DNA from: a virus
Direction: 5' to 3' (one strand)
DNA length: 28,092 bases
Virus record (IMG/VR): IMGVR_UViG_3300042558_004082
Location: 1-28,092 of that record
Position 1 is the stretch's first letter, and the number at the start of each line of letters is the position of its first letter. The notes under the pieces are model-generated. The model had not been told where the DNA came from. It made no database searches and worked only from the letters and a program-made list of their open reading frames with translations. Positions 21,710 to 28,092 of this stretch are shown one piece after another. Position numbers and translations under genes: made by a program.

Positions 21710-22183
21710 TTATATGTTTCCTTTTTGAGATTTTTTATCAATTCCAACAACATTCATATTCTTTGGAGTCAATTCATTAACATCCATATCCAATTCTATA
21801 ACTTTACCAAATCCACTTATCTTATAAGTTCTATATGAATCGTTAGTAATGATTGGAACTTTAGCTACAACAGATGAATAAAACTTCTTTGCTCCACCTC
21901 GCATCTCCAATCTTTCCGTATCTTCATTTACAAACTTTCCAAAGAATCTTTTAATTAAATTTGGATTTACATTTGATACCTTTACCGCATGTACAATATC
22001 TTTTGCTCTAGATACAAACAATGTATAAATTATTGGAGCAGTTGTTTCTGTAAATCTTCCCTTTGTACCATCCACATATTCGTATTCCTTTATAAGATAA
22101 AATTTAGCCCTAACCATTTTGTTACCTGGAACGAACTTTCTTTCATCTATAAATTTACGATATATTGGATTATAATTACTCAT
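21710..22183 (-). CDS. Uncharacterised phage protein
   Basis: A 157-residue protein I do not recognise as an enzyme. It is basic, with no membrane segment or cysteine. The first half reads SNYNPIYRKFIDERKFVPGNKMVRAKFYLIKEYEYVD, then a strand-rich stretch with APIIYTLFVSRAKDIVHAVKVSNVNPNLIKRFFGKF, an arrangement like small phage proteins that have 'Y.Y..........P.i..lfv.....v.avkvsNvnP...k.FF'. The last third has YRTYKISGFGKVIELDMDVNEL. No function is known to me. It starts in a TAATG overlap with the large GT-B gene and ends 7 bases before the next start, so it belongs to the same operon. Confidence 0.7.
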   Translation of the reverse strand: MSNYNPIYRKFIDERKFVPGNKMVRAKFYLIKEYEYVDGTKGRFTETTAPIIYTLFVSRAKDIVHAVKVSNVNPNLIKRFFGKFVNEDTERLEMRGGAKKFYSSVVAKVPIITNDSYRTYKISGFGKVIELDMDVNELTPKNMNVVGIDKKSQKGNI

Positions 22184-23451
22184 TATTTATTCAAAGGTTT
22201 TAATTTTGGTAATTGTAATTGCTGAAATTTAGGTTGTATCTTAGTATAAATACCATACTGATTCAAAATACCATCAAATAGGTTAGTCATTTTTGATAAA
22301 CCAAAGTTTTGTTTATTTTGCTTACCCAATTGAAATGAATCCGCTTTGTATTTATCATAATTTTTATAAACATCTTTGATTTTTGTCAAAGCTTTTGAAA
22401 TATTTACATTAAACCATTGCGATTCTTTTAATAAGAATTGGTCTGCTGCTGATTCGTGTACGGGCTTCAATTCACCTTCCAATAATACTGCACCACTCTT
22501 TAAGAAATCCAAATGCCCACTCCAATTAGAAACGATTACAGGCTTACCTGTTAAACTGAATTCTAATAATGGTCTACCAAATCCTTCTCCTTTTGTAAAG
22601 TTCAACATTGCTTTCACTTTCGGATGTTCATATAATCCATTCATTTGAGAAGGTGTCAAATCACCATGTAATAAGTAAACGGGAACGGATTTATAATCTT
22701 TACCCAATGCTTCTCTAATTTTTTTAATAGTAGTTTCTCTATCCATCACACTAAATCCAGCTGATGATGTTTTTAGAACTAATGCAGGTTTTACCTTTTC
22801 ATTTTTAAATGCCATTGCGAATGTTTTAATCATCATTCCCACATTCTTTCTATCCTCACCCAAATCACCTCTTAACCAATGTCCTACGAATAAGAATGCA
22901 AAATCTTCTTTGATTGAATCCAATTCCGTAATATGTGCAACATGCTCCGTTCCAAAATCATTCTCATCAAATCCTTCAAAAAGAACTTCTACGGGTTTTT
23001 GAATCTTATATTGTGCTATTAATTGGCCAGTTTTGTTATCCTGCTCATTATAGATTGTATCTACTAAACTCTTTTTAGAATGTTCCGATGGAACTATAAT
23101 TAGATTCATTCGATTACATCCATGCACCCAATCTAATGCACAATGCGTAGTTTCGATTGCGGCTGTGATTCCGATGTTGTAGTGTCCTAATGGTTGAAAT
23201 TCATTTGGAACAGTAACCTGAATATAAATATCCGGCTTAGTTTGAATCCCTGGAATAATGTTATCAACTATCCATTTATGGAATTCGTTCTCATAATTAA
23301 GTGCATCCATTGGAGTATTACCCCAACGAGTACTAATTACTTTTATTTCGAATTTATCTAATTTATATAATGAATGTAATAAATCTCTCGCATGGTCTCC
23401 GTATCCACTTCTCGTTGCTACGGGTGCCTGAAATACTAATGTTGGCTTCAT
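22183..23451 (-). CDS. GT-B glycosyltransferase (family 4-like)
   Basis: A 422-residue family-4-like glycosyltransferase. The N-terminal domain begins TLVFQAPVATRSGYGDHARDLLHSL with the Gly-rich GYGDHAR acceptor loop. It has AIETTHCALDW and LIIVPSEHSKKSL, then LFEGFDENDF linking to the C-terminal domain. FLFVGHWLRGDLGEDRKNVGMMIKTFA follows, and the donor site is FTKGEGFGRPLLEFSLTGKPVIVSNWSGHLDFL (about 296-328), with E-x7-E-like Glu residues flanking GFGRPLLE. The length is typical. It has no transmembrane helix. It follows directly after the other long GT-B gene (1 base between stop and start). Donor and acceptor are unknown. Proteins of this arrangement occur in T4-like phages of marine and aquatic Bacteroidota; that is from memory. 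Confidence 0.92.
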   Translation of the reverse strand: MKPTLVFQAPVATRSGYGDHARDLLHSLYKLDKFEIKVISTRWGNTPMDALNYENEFHKWIVDNIIPGIQTKPDIYIQVTVPNEFQPLGHYNIGITAAIETTHCALDWVHGCNRMNLIIVPSEHSKKSLVDTIYNEQDNKTGQLIAQYKIQKPVEVLFEGFDENDFGTEHVAHITELDSIKEDFAFLFVGHWLRGDLGEDRKNVGMMIKTFAMAFKNEKVKPALVLKTSSAGFSVMDRETTIKKIREALGKDYKSVPVYLLHGDLTPSQMNGLYEHPKVKAMLNFTKGEGFGRPLLEFSLTGKPVIVSNWSGHLDFLKSGAVLLEGELKPVHESAADQFLLKESQWFNVNISKALTKIKDVYKNYDKYKADSFQLGKQNKQNFGLSKMTNLFDGILNQYGIYTKIQPKFQQLQLPKLKPLNK

Positions 23452-23452
23452 A

Positions 23453-24832
23453 TTATAACTCTATTAATTTAAATTTTTGTTTTGGTTTCCAATTTGCAAA
23501 TGCACCTTCCATACCTTCAACTAACGCATTGCACATTGCTTCTTTACTTAATTTTCCTTCTCCTAAGAAATGCTTTCTACCTTTTAATCCTGCTGCTTTT
23601 CTTTCTTCTCTACCCATTTTGTAGAAATCCATAATCAATGGAGCGATATCTTCAAAATCAACTCTATCATCAAAGATATATGGAGTAGGAACTGAACCCG
23701 TTGTTGAACGAACTGGCCAAATTGGTTTAACCCAATCTCCCCAAACTACACCTGCTTTTTTATACTTATCATGCAATGAACCAATTTCAACATAATCATC
23801 AGCGGTTAATAGTTTGCCTGTACCATTTTCTCTAAAACCACATTGGTCTTGCAATCCACCTGTTACATTTACAATGATAGGAGTTCCTGCCATTACTGAT
23901 TCCGCAGTTGCTAATCCAAATCCTTCATTAGATGCTACGTTGATTGTTACATCTGCTATATTGTAAAGATAGTTTAACTCTTGTTCGGTATATTTGTTTG
24001 GTGCGAATATTACATTTGATTCAGGCATACAATGGTTTATGAATGTAGGTAAATCAGTACCATGCTCTTCAACGGGTGCGGTGTGCATTAACATACAAAC
24101 TTTATCTCGTTTATCTTCAGGCAATGCTTCTCTGAATTTATCAAATGCTAACATAGCATCCATAGGTTGTTTTCTACGGATATTTCTATTATTCCAATAA
24201 AGAACAAATTCATATTCCTTATCACCAAAAATACTTTGTTTGAAATCTTGTGGTACATCAACTGGCTTATATAATTCCGAATTGATACCGTGTGGTACAT
24301 AACTTACTTGCCAATCTTCCAATGGTTTCCAATATGGTTCTTTATCCCAAGTACCAACTCTCTTTACTATACCATATGTTTGCTTAGAAATACATCCTAA
24401 CCAATCACAACTTTCATAATAATCTCTATTATATTTTGGGTCTGGCAAATCATCCCAAATGTGATAAAAGAAAAGAGGAACTGATTGTCTTAGTTCATGC
24501 TCCATTTCATATAACCAAATCCAATATCTCGGGTCAGTAAAGTGTAAGATTGCATCGGGCTGCTCTCTCATTAATAATTGACGGATAACATCGGGGTTAC
24601 CATATCCATCGAATGGGATAACTTTTACGTTAGCATCTTTTACTCCCGTTGTTTCTCTAACGCTTTCGTTTAAATCTAAAATTTTCCCATTATCTGGGTG
24701 CTTAATTGCTGCACCTAATTGAATCCAATCGTATTTATCTACTGTACCCAATACCAATTGTTTGGATACATTAGCAATACCACTAGTCATTCGTAGGTCA
24801 TCTGATAGTAACAGAATCTTCTTCTTTGCCAT
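23453..24832 (-). CDS. GT-B glycosyltransferase (family 4-like), cluster leader
   Basis: A 459-residue GT-B glycosyltransferase. KKILLLSDDLRMTSGIANVSKQLVLG is the N-terminal strand and Gly-rich loop, PLFFYHIWDDLPDPKYNRDYYESCDWLGCISKQTYGIV holds the acceptor-side region, SYVPHGINSELYKP (about 176-189) is the interdomain joint, and INVASNEGFGLATAESVMAGTPIIVNVTGG (about 296-325) is the donor site with Glu-x7-Glu around GFGLATAE. The length fits the family. It is the first gene after the ribbon-helix-helix-like gene (16 bases between stop and ATG), so it heads the run of modification genes to 11207. It has no membrane segment. Its substrate is not known. Confidence 0.92.
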   Translation of the reverse strand: MAKKKILLLSDDLRMTSGIANVSKQLVLGTVDKYDWIQLGAAIKHPDNGKILDLNESVRETTGVKDANVKVIPFDGYGNPDVIRQLLMREQPDAILHFTDPRYWIWLYEMEHELRQSVPLFFYHIWDDLPDPKYNRDYYESCDWLGCISKQTYGIVKRVGTWDKEPYWKPLEDWQVSYVPHGINSELYKPVDVPQDFKQSIFGDKEYEFVLYWNNRNIRRKQPMDAMLAFDKFREALPEDKRDKVCMLMHTAPVEEHGTDLPTFINHCMPESNVIFAPNKYTEQELNYLYNIADVTINVASNEGFGLATAESVMAGTPIIVNVTGGLQDQCGFRENGTGKLLTADDYVEIGSLHDKYKKAGVVWGDWVKPIWPVRSTTGSVPTPYIFDDRVDFEDIAPLIMDFYKMGREERKAAGLKGRKHFLGEGKLSKEAMCNALVEGMEGAFANWKPKQKFKLIEL

Positions 24833-24848
24833 AACTTATTTTGTTCTC

Positions 24849-25046
24849 TTAAAATTGTGAACCACTAATTTGTAATGTAGTGTATTCGTTTAATTGTTTT
24901 CTGAATTCTTCGTTTTTTGTGTAAAGGTCTAAGGTTCTATTAACGAGTCTTTGAAAGTTTAATCCACCTTGAATTGTGGTTATTTTAAAATCCTCATCAT
25001 ATAACTTTTTTATAACCTTAACAGTTGTTAATTTTAAATCTGCCAT
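24849..25046 (-). CDS. Ribbon-helix-helix-like small regulator
   Basis: A 65-residue protein when started at ATG 25046 (MADLKLTTVKV...); an in-frame ATG at 25070 would add 8 residues lying inside a perfect palindrome, which I take as an operator, so the shorter start is favoured. The order is a short strand (LKLTTVKV), a helix (IKKLYDEDFKITT), and a second helix (NFQRLVNRTLDLYTKNEEF), then QLNEYTTLQ. This is the ribbon-helix-helix plan, in which two copies pair their strands in the DNA major groove. Such proteins often repress their own gene by binding an inverted repeat. It lies just upstream of the glycosyltransferase run and could control it. The fold is inferred from pattern, and the protein may instead be an unrelated small phage protein. 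Confidence 0.62.
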   Translation of the reverse strand: MADLKLTTVKVIKKLYDEDFKITTIQGGLNFQRLVNRTLDLYTKNEEFRKQLNEYTTLQISGSQF

Positions 25047-25057
25047 AGTTGATAATA

Positions 25058-25081
25058 TTTGTATATACATATATATACAAA
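25058..25081. promoter_or_regulatory. Perfect 10-bp inverted repeat, candidate operator
   Basis: TTTGTATATA (25058-25067), a 4-base spacer CATA, and TATATACAAA (25072-25081) form a perfect inverted repeat of 10-base arms. It fills most of the 38-base gap between the nuclease gene's stop and the regulator's ATG at 25046. Position and symmetry fit an operator for the ribbon-helix-helix-like protein. A hairpin in RNA is also possible but would be all A/U except for two G-C pairs. Confidence 0.6.
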
Positions 25082-25084
25082 AAA

Positions 25085-25945
25085 TTATTTTCCATCACAA
25101 TGTGTTCCATAAAATTCACACCATCCACATAACTTTGATGGTTTTTTAAAAAAGTCCACATCCGTTCTATATGAACCATCGGTATTAAATACATTATCTA
25201 CAAATTCAGTAAACCCTTTCCATGCTTTGTTGATGGATGGTTTACCACTTGCGGGTACGTGTCTACTAATACGTGGAATGTGATAATCGGCGTTTTCGGA
25301 TACCTTACGTTTCAATATGATAAACTCAACATCAATCATATTTTCCGATATCTTTAGCATTTCTGCATAAAACTTTTTATACAAAAGTATTTGTGTATTC
25401 TTAATCGGGTCAGCCTTCTGATATTTACTCCAACCTTTTGTTGAAGTTTTAAAATCTATAACACGATATTTGCCAGTTGTTTTACTTCTAACTATAAAGT
25501 CAATGAATCCTAAAAAATTTACATTTTCTGAAATTTTAGTATTAATAGGTTGTTCGATTGCAACCAATTCATCATCTTTTAATGAAAAGAAGTTATTGAA
25601 ATTTTTGGATTTTTGAAAGTAATCTAAGATGAGATTTCCATCTTCTAAAAACTCTACCAATTCTTCTTTTGAACAAATTGGGTCTTTACCTTCGTTGGAT
25701 TCTTTGAGAAAGAATTCTCTCATTTTTTCTTTAAGAAATGCTTTCGTATCCATTCCCTTATCAGCTTGTGATTTGGAGATACGAAGGCATCTACTTAAAT
25801 ACTCTTGCAATGTTTCGTGCATTGCTGAACCAAATACAGAATGTATATTGGATGAAGATTGTCTTAAGTCATCTATGTAACTTAATTTATATTGATGTGG
25901 GCAACTGCTCCACATACTATATTGTGAAAATGATACTCTAGCCAT
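25085..25945 (-). CDS. RecB/Cas4-like PD-(D/E)XK nuclease with Fe-S cluster
   Basis: A 286-residue nuclease of the PD-(D/E)XK superfamily in its RecB/Cas4 branch. Catalytic residues that I see are H43 (GSAMHETL), D149 (GFIDFIV), D164 and K166 (VIDFKT), and Q185 (NTQILLYK), the order expected for RecB motifs. Four cysteines, C15 in MWSSCPHQYKL and C273, C276 and C283 in LCGWCEFYGTHC, form the split [4Fe-4S] clamp of Cas4/AddB-type proteins. It probably cuts or resects DNA ends in replication, recombination or host-DNA breakdown. The ATG at 25945 is only 4 bases after a perfect -7 promoter box, so the message is probably leaderless. It lies next to the clamp-loader genes. The A-type carrier at 6994-7317 might load the cluster. 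Confidence 0.93.
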   Translation of the reverse strand: MARVSFSQYSMWSSCPHQYKLSYIDDLRQSSSNIHSVFGSAMHETLQEYLSRCLRISKSQADKGMDTKAFLKEKMREFFLKESNEGKDPICSKEELVEFLEDGNLILDYFQKSKNFNNFFSLKDDELVAIEQPINTKISENVNFLGFIDFIVRSKTTGKYRVIDFKTSTKGWSKYQKADPIKNTQILLYKKFYAEMLKISENMIDVEFIILKRKVSENADYHIPRISRHVPASGKPSINKAWKGFTEFVDNVFNTDGSYRTDVDFFKKPSKLCGWCEFYGTHCDGK

Positions 25946-25949
25946 ATTA

Positions 25950-25981
25950 CAAATATAATCAATTTATTCGGATTTACCAAA
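25950..25981 (-). promoter_or_regulatory. Bacteroidota-type promoter for the Fe-S nuclease
   Basis: On the minus strand TTTG (25981-25978) and TATATTTG (25957-25950) are separated by exactly 20 bases, an ideal Bacteroidota promoter. The -7 box ends 4 bases before the ATG at 25945, so transcription should start at or next to the A of the start codon. The -33 box lies within the 3' end of the SGNH-like gene. Confidence 0.82.
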
Positions 25982-26821
25982 GGTTTCATCGATTATTTTT
26001 GTAAGTTTTTCTGCCCAAAGTTTAGAGCCTAATATGTTCGGATGTGCACTATTTCCTATATGATATAATTCATCTTTATTTATAAATTCATTCAAAGTTG
26101 TTTCATTATAATAGAATGGATTTGATACCATAGAATCTATCATTTTTTTATTAATTACAGGGTAGTGGTTTTTATGAAAAAACTCAATATCATCATTAGA
26201 AGATTGTACATTTATTTCATATTCGGGCTTACCTCCGGAGTTTTTTAAATAAAATTTACCACCCACTTCAACGGGTATATGATTATTTATTCCATCAAAT
26301 ATTAAAAATGGATACCCATTTGATTTACAATAGTTCGTAAAATTAATGATATTATTGTAAGTTTTCCACAATGAAAACGTTATATTAGTATATAATTGAG
26401 CAATTTGAAATCTACTATCATATATCCATCTATTCAATTCAAATGATTTATCCCAATTATTAAACCCATTTGCTGTAACTTTTTTTGAATTATTTGGGTC
26501 TAAAAATTGCAAAGGAGTGATGTGCCAATATAAAGAGTGTAGGTCTGTGTTTTCTCTGAAATCATCCCAACAAATTAAAAATCGTAAACATTCAGATAAT
26601 TGAATAACAAATAAACTATCTTTAGCTATTTCAGGATTTAATGTAGAATAATTAATAACATTTTGAGTTATGATTTCATTGCCAGTTCCACCTTTTGCTA
26701 AATTTATTAAATTCATATTATAATGATTTGCTAAATACTTAGCCCAAGATGCATCGGGCCCAATTAAATGACCTTCGGTAAATGAACAACCAGATGTTAT
26801 TAAATATTTTTTATCTAACAT
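25964..26821 (-). CDS. SGNH-like hydrolase with GCSFTEG motif
   Basis: A 285-residue protein. Block I is YLITSGCSFTEGHLIGP (6-22) with Ser13 as probable nucleophile and Cys in place of Asp. NLAKGGTGNEIITQNVINY (about 37-55) gives block III with Gly and Asn. SLFVIQLSECLRFLICWDD is a central strand and helix, and GNSAHPNILGSKLWAEKL near the C-terminus is the acid/base block with the catalytic His. It is the longest of three SGNH-like proteins here and shares the GCSFTEG start with that at 20924-21703. It has no signal peptide. It overlaps the clamp-loader small-subunit gene by 1 base (TAATG) but no replication role is apparent; its presence in this operon may reflect insertion. Confidence 0.78.
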   Translation of the reverse strand: MLDKKYLITSGCSFTEGHLIGPDASWAKYLANHYNMNLINLAKGGTGNEIITQNVINYSTLNPEIAKDSLFVIQLSECLRFLICWDDFRENTDLHSLYWHITPLQFLDPNNSKKVTANGFNNWDKSFELNRWIYDSRFQIAQLYTNITFSLWKTYNNIINFTNYCKSNGYPFLIFDGINNHIPVEVGGKFYLKNSGGKPEYEINVQSSNDDIEFFHKNHYPVINKKMIDSMVSNPFYYNETTLNEFINKDELYHIGNSAHPNILGSKLWAEKLTKIIDETFGKSE

Positions 26822-27273
26822 TAGATTTTTAGTTTAAGTTTTGTAATTTGTTTTTTATCTATACCATACTTCTCACATATATATTTGATATTCTCTCTAC
26901 CTTCTCTGGTCGAATATAGAATATCGATGTATTCTAATGCCTGTGATTCAGGCACCGAATAATCTTTCTTAATCAATTCAACTAAAAACTCCTCATACTT
27001 ATCTTCCGATTTACCCTTTGTATATTTTAGATATTGCTTACCTTTTGGTAGAACACTAATATACAATTTGTACATCTCCTTTGGCTGAAGAGTTTGAGTT
27101 AAAGGTAATAATGATGCAACAAGCTCAACCCATTCCGGCTTCATAGATAGGAATCGATTAATCATAAAGTTACTCCACGATTTTAAATCCTCCTCCGATA
27201 ATTTATCGAAATAGTTTGGGTCTTGCTCCGCCGTAATTGCATTAAGATGGTCGAATAACTTTTTAGCTGCCAT
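26821..27273 (-). CDS. 62: Clamp-loader small subunit, gp62-like
   Basis: A 150-residue helical protein that I take for the small subunit of the T4-type clamp loader, which joins gp44 to open and close the sliding clamp on DNA. The evidence is its place directly after the gp44-like gene and zinc-ribbon gene, its length (T4 gp62 is 187 residues), the all-helical composition, and the N-terminal LFDHLNAITAEQDPNYFDKLSEEDLKSWSNFMINRFLSM, which resembles the start of gp62-type proteins in T4-like phages (FxFLN.I...K....E......P..~~~NRFLS). The sequence is poorly conserved in this family, so the call depends on context. Junctions on both sides are TAATG. Confidence 0.72.
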   Translation of the reverse strand: MAAKKLFDHLNAITAEQDPNYFDKLSEEDLKSWSNFMINRFLSMKPEWVELVASLLPLTQTLQPKEMYKLYISVLPKGKQYLKYTKGKSEDKYEEFLVELIKKDYSVPESQALEYIDILYSTREGRENIKYICEKYGIDKKQITKLKLKI

Positions 27274-27509
27274 TAGTTTTCTTCGTTTGTAGTTCTCAAT
27301 TCTTCAGGTAAAAAATCTTGCAATGGTTTACCACAATTTGTACATAAGAATACTTCGAATGGCATAACAGTATCTTTATCACCGCCGGTTAATAACTTAG
27401 AAGCCTTACGGAATCTATAACCCGGCATAAAGATTAAGTTACCACATTCACATGGTACATCTCTTGTATCTTTTATATCGATTTGTGGTTGGTTAAATTG
27501 GTCTATCAT
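27273..27509 (-). CDS. Small zinc-ribbon protein between clamp-loader genes
   Basis: A 78-residue protein with a likely zinc ribbon: C20 and C22 (CECGNLIFMPGYRFRK) and C56 and C59 (CTNCGKPL). The first pair is C-x-C rather than C-x2-C. The segment between (FRKASKLLTGGDKDTVMPFEVFL) is basic and then hydrophobic, as in small phage proteins that share the pattern CxCGNxxF...RxRKxSKLLTG...F.C..CG. It starts in an ATGA overlap with the clamp-loader ATPase and ends in a TAATG with the small subunit, so it is locked into the clamp-loader operon. In T4 itself genes 44 and 62 adjoin without an insertion. A role in clamp loading or late transcription is possible but not shown. Confidence 0.78.
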   Translation of the reverse strand: MIDQFNQPQIDIKDTRDVPCECGNLIFMPGYRFRKASKLLTGGDKDTVMPFEVFLCTNCGKPLQDFLPEELRTTNEEN

Positions 27510-28092
27510 TTTATAATATTTAAAATTTGAATAATTGTGCTCATAAACACTATTTCCTTATCTACTACTAATGCATCTTTGGATAATCCATCTGCGATAG
27601 TAAGTATTACATTTGCCGTATTTCCGGCGGCGTATTCATCTACTTTATCATATAACATTGAATACATTTCCGAATAATCATTTAATCGATTATCAGCTAC
27701 TGCTTGTCTAATGTTTACAAATAGATTTCTCTTATCATTTGATGATTTAAGTAACTCAATTAATTTAGTTTGGAAATTAGATTCCACCATAATTGCATGG
27801 TCTACTTTCAACTCACCTTTTGCCGATTGTAATTGGCAAGTGTTTAAGATTCTACGAATATCTGGATAATAGGAACTGATGATATCAGCTACATTCTTTA
27901 AATCGTATTTGATATTTTCCTTATCTAAAATTTTAGCAACCTGAACGGCTACATCTTTTTTAGTTGGAGGGGTAATAGCAAACGATTGACATCTACTTTG
28001 AATCGGGTCAATAATCTTCTCAATGTAGTTACAAGTCAAAATGAATCTACAATGTTTACTGAATGTTTCCATTAAGTTACGAAGGATTGCTT
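27506..28092 (-). CDS. 44: Clamp-loader ATPase, gp44-like (5' end beyond the window)
   Basis: The C-terminal part (about 194 residues visible) of an AAA+ clamp-loader ATPase of the RFC/gp44 type. The frame stays open to the right edge: AILRNL precedes METFSKHCRFILTCNYIEKIIDPIQSRC, so the first Met at 28072 is internal, corresponding to the sensor 1 and SRC region of RFC (L..xME.xxxx.RFI..CN...IxxxIQSRC). The arginine of SRC reaches the neighbouring subunit's ATP. SYYPDIRRILNTCQLQS is the sensor 2 region. The lid and collar helices follow. The P-loop half lies outside the window. The stop TGA overlaps the next ATG (ATGA). It works with the gp62-like subunit and a sliding clamp not seen here. 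Confidence 0.93.
   Translation of the reverse strand, partial: AILRNLMETFSKHCRFILTCNYIEKIIDPIQSRCQSFAITPPTKKDVAVQVAKILDKENIKYDLKNVADIISSYYPDIRRILNTCQLQSAKGELKVDHAIMVESNFQTKLIELLKSSNDKRNLFVNIRQAVADNRLNDYSEMYSMLYDKVDEYAAGNTANVILTIADGLSKDALVVDKEIVFMSTIIQILNIIK

Noticed and set aside
25047-25070. ATG at 25070 as start of the RHH-like gene
   Set aside because: The added codons lie in the palindrome; the shorter start begins just before the strand that forms the ribbon.
1-28092. A bacterial chromosome fragment with a glycan locus
   Set aside because: The gp44/gp62-type clamp loader, the many small phage proteins and single-direction overlapping genes point to a phage, in spite of several host-like genes.
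1-28092. tRNA genes, CRISPR arrays, insertion sequences, attachment sites
   Set aside because: I saw no cloverleaf with CCA end, no regularly spaced repeats, no transposase motif and no direct repeat at a gene end.

Overview
The window looks like part of a large, AT-rich, T4-like (myovirus-type) phage genome whose host is a member of the Bacteroidota. Phage origin rests on a T4-type sliding-clamp loader pair at the right end (gp44-like and gp62-like, with a small zinc-ribbon gene between them), a RecB/Cas4-like nuclease, wall-to-wall genes that mostly abut or overlap (many TAATG or ATGA junctions), and many small phage-type proteins. A Bacteroidota host is suggested by promoters of the form TTTG-N20-TATATTTG, A-rich leaders without clear Shine-Dalgarno sequences, and several proteins of families typical of that phylum (Oar-like TonB-dependent receptor, DUF4494-, DUF2452- and histone-H1-like proteins). 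Every gene I accept lies on the minus strand, so transcription runs from right to left. No stretch over 300 bases lacks a gene. I saw no tRNA, rRNA, CRISPR array, transposon or origin.

Reading in the direction of transcription, 28092-25085 is a replication/recombination block: clamp-loader ATPase (cut by the window edge), zinc ribbon, clamp-loader small subunit, an SGNH-like hydrolase, and an Fe-S RecB/Cas4-like nuclease with its own promoter. Next comes a ribbon-helix-helix-like regulator (24849-25046) behind a perfect 10-bp inverted repeat.

24832-11207 is a roughly 13.6-kb glycan/modification cluster: nine glycosyltransferase-like genes (GT-A and GT-B), an epimerase, two methyltransferases (one FkbM), two tandem prolyl-4-hydroxylase-like 2OG-Fe(II) oxygenases, two SGNH-like proteins, and a Ser/Thr/Gly/Pro-rich phage protein that might be an acceptor. 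No flippase, polymerase or other membrane export component is visible, which favours modification of a cytoplasmic target such as a virion protein over capsule synthesis. 11210-8348 holds a phage protein, a membrane-anchored coiled-coil protein, a HAD phosphatase, an APS-kinase-like P-loop kinase, and an HTH protein with a degenerate HNH domain.

8373-999 is an accessory region rich in host-like genes: a heptose-7-phosphate-kinase-like GHMP kinase, an A-type Fe-S carrier, DUF2452-, histone-H1- and DUF4494-like proteins, a complete 1094-residue TonB-dependent outer-membrane receptor bracketed by two intrinsic terminators, a nucleotidyltransferase, a seven/eight-iron ferredoxin, a membrane-anchored Lys/Ala-rich protein, a 43-residue basic protein, and a ParB-like protein that runs off the left edge. 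The sugar kinase and nucleotidyltransferase could feed activated sugars to the glycosyltransferases; the A-type carrier and ferredoxin could support Fe-S proteins such as the phage's own nuclease. These links are inference. Names come from motif recognition by eye; no database search was run.
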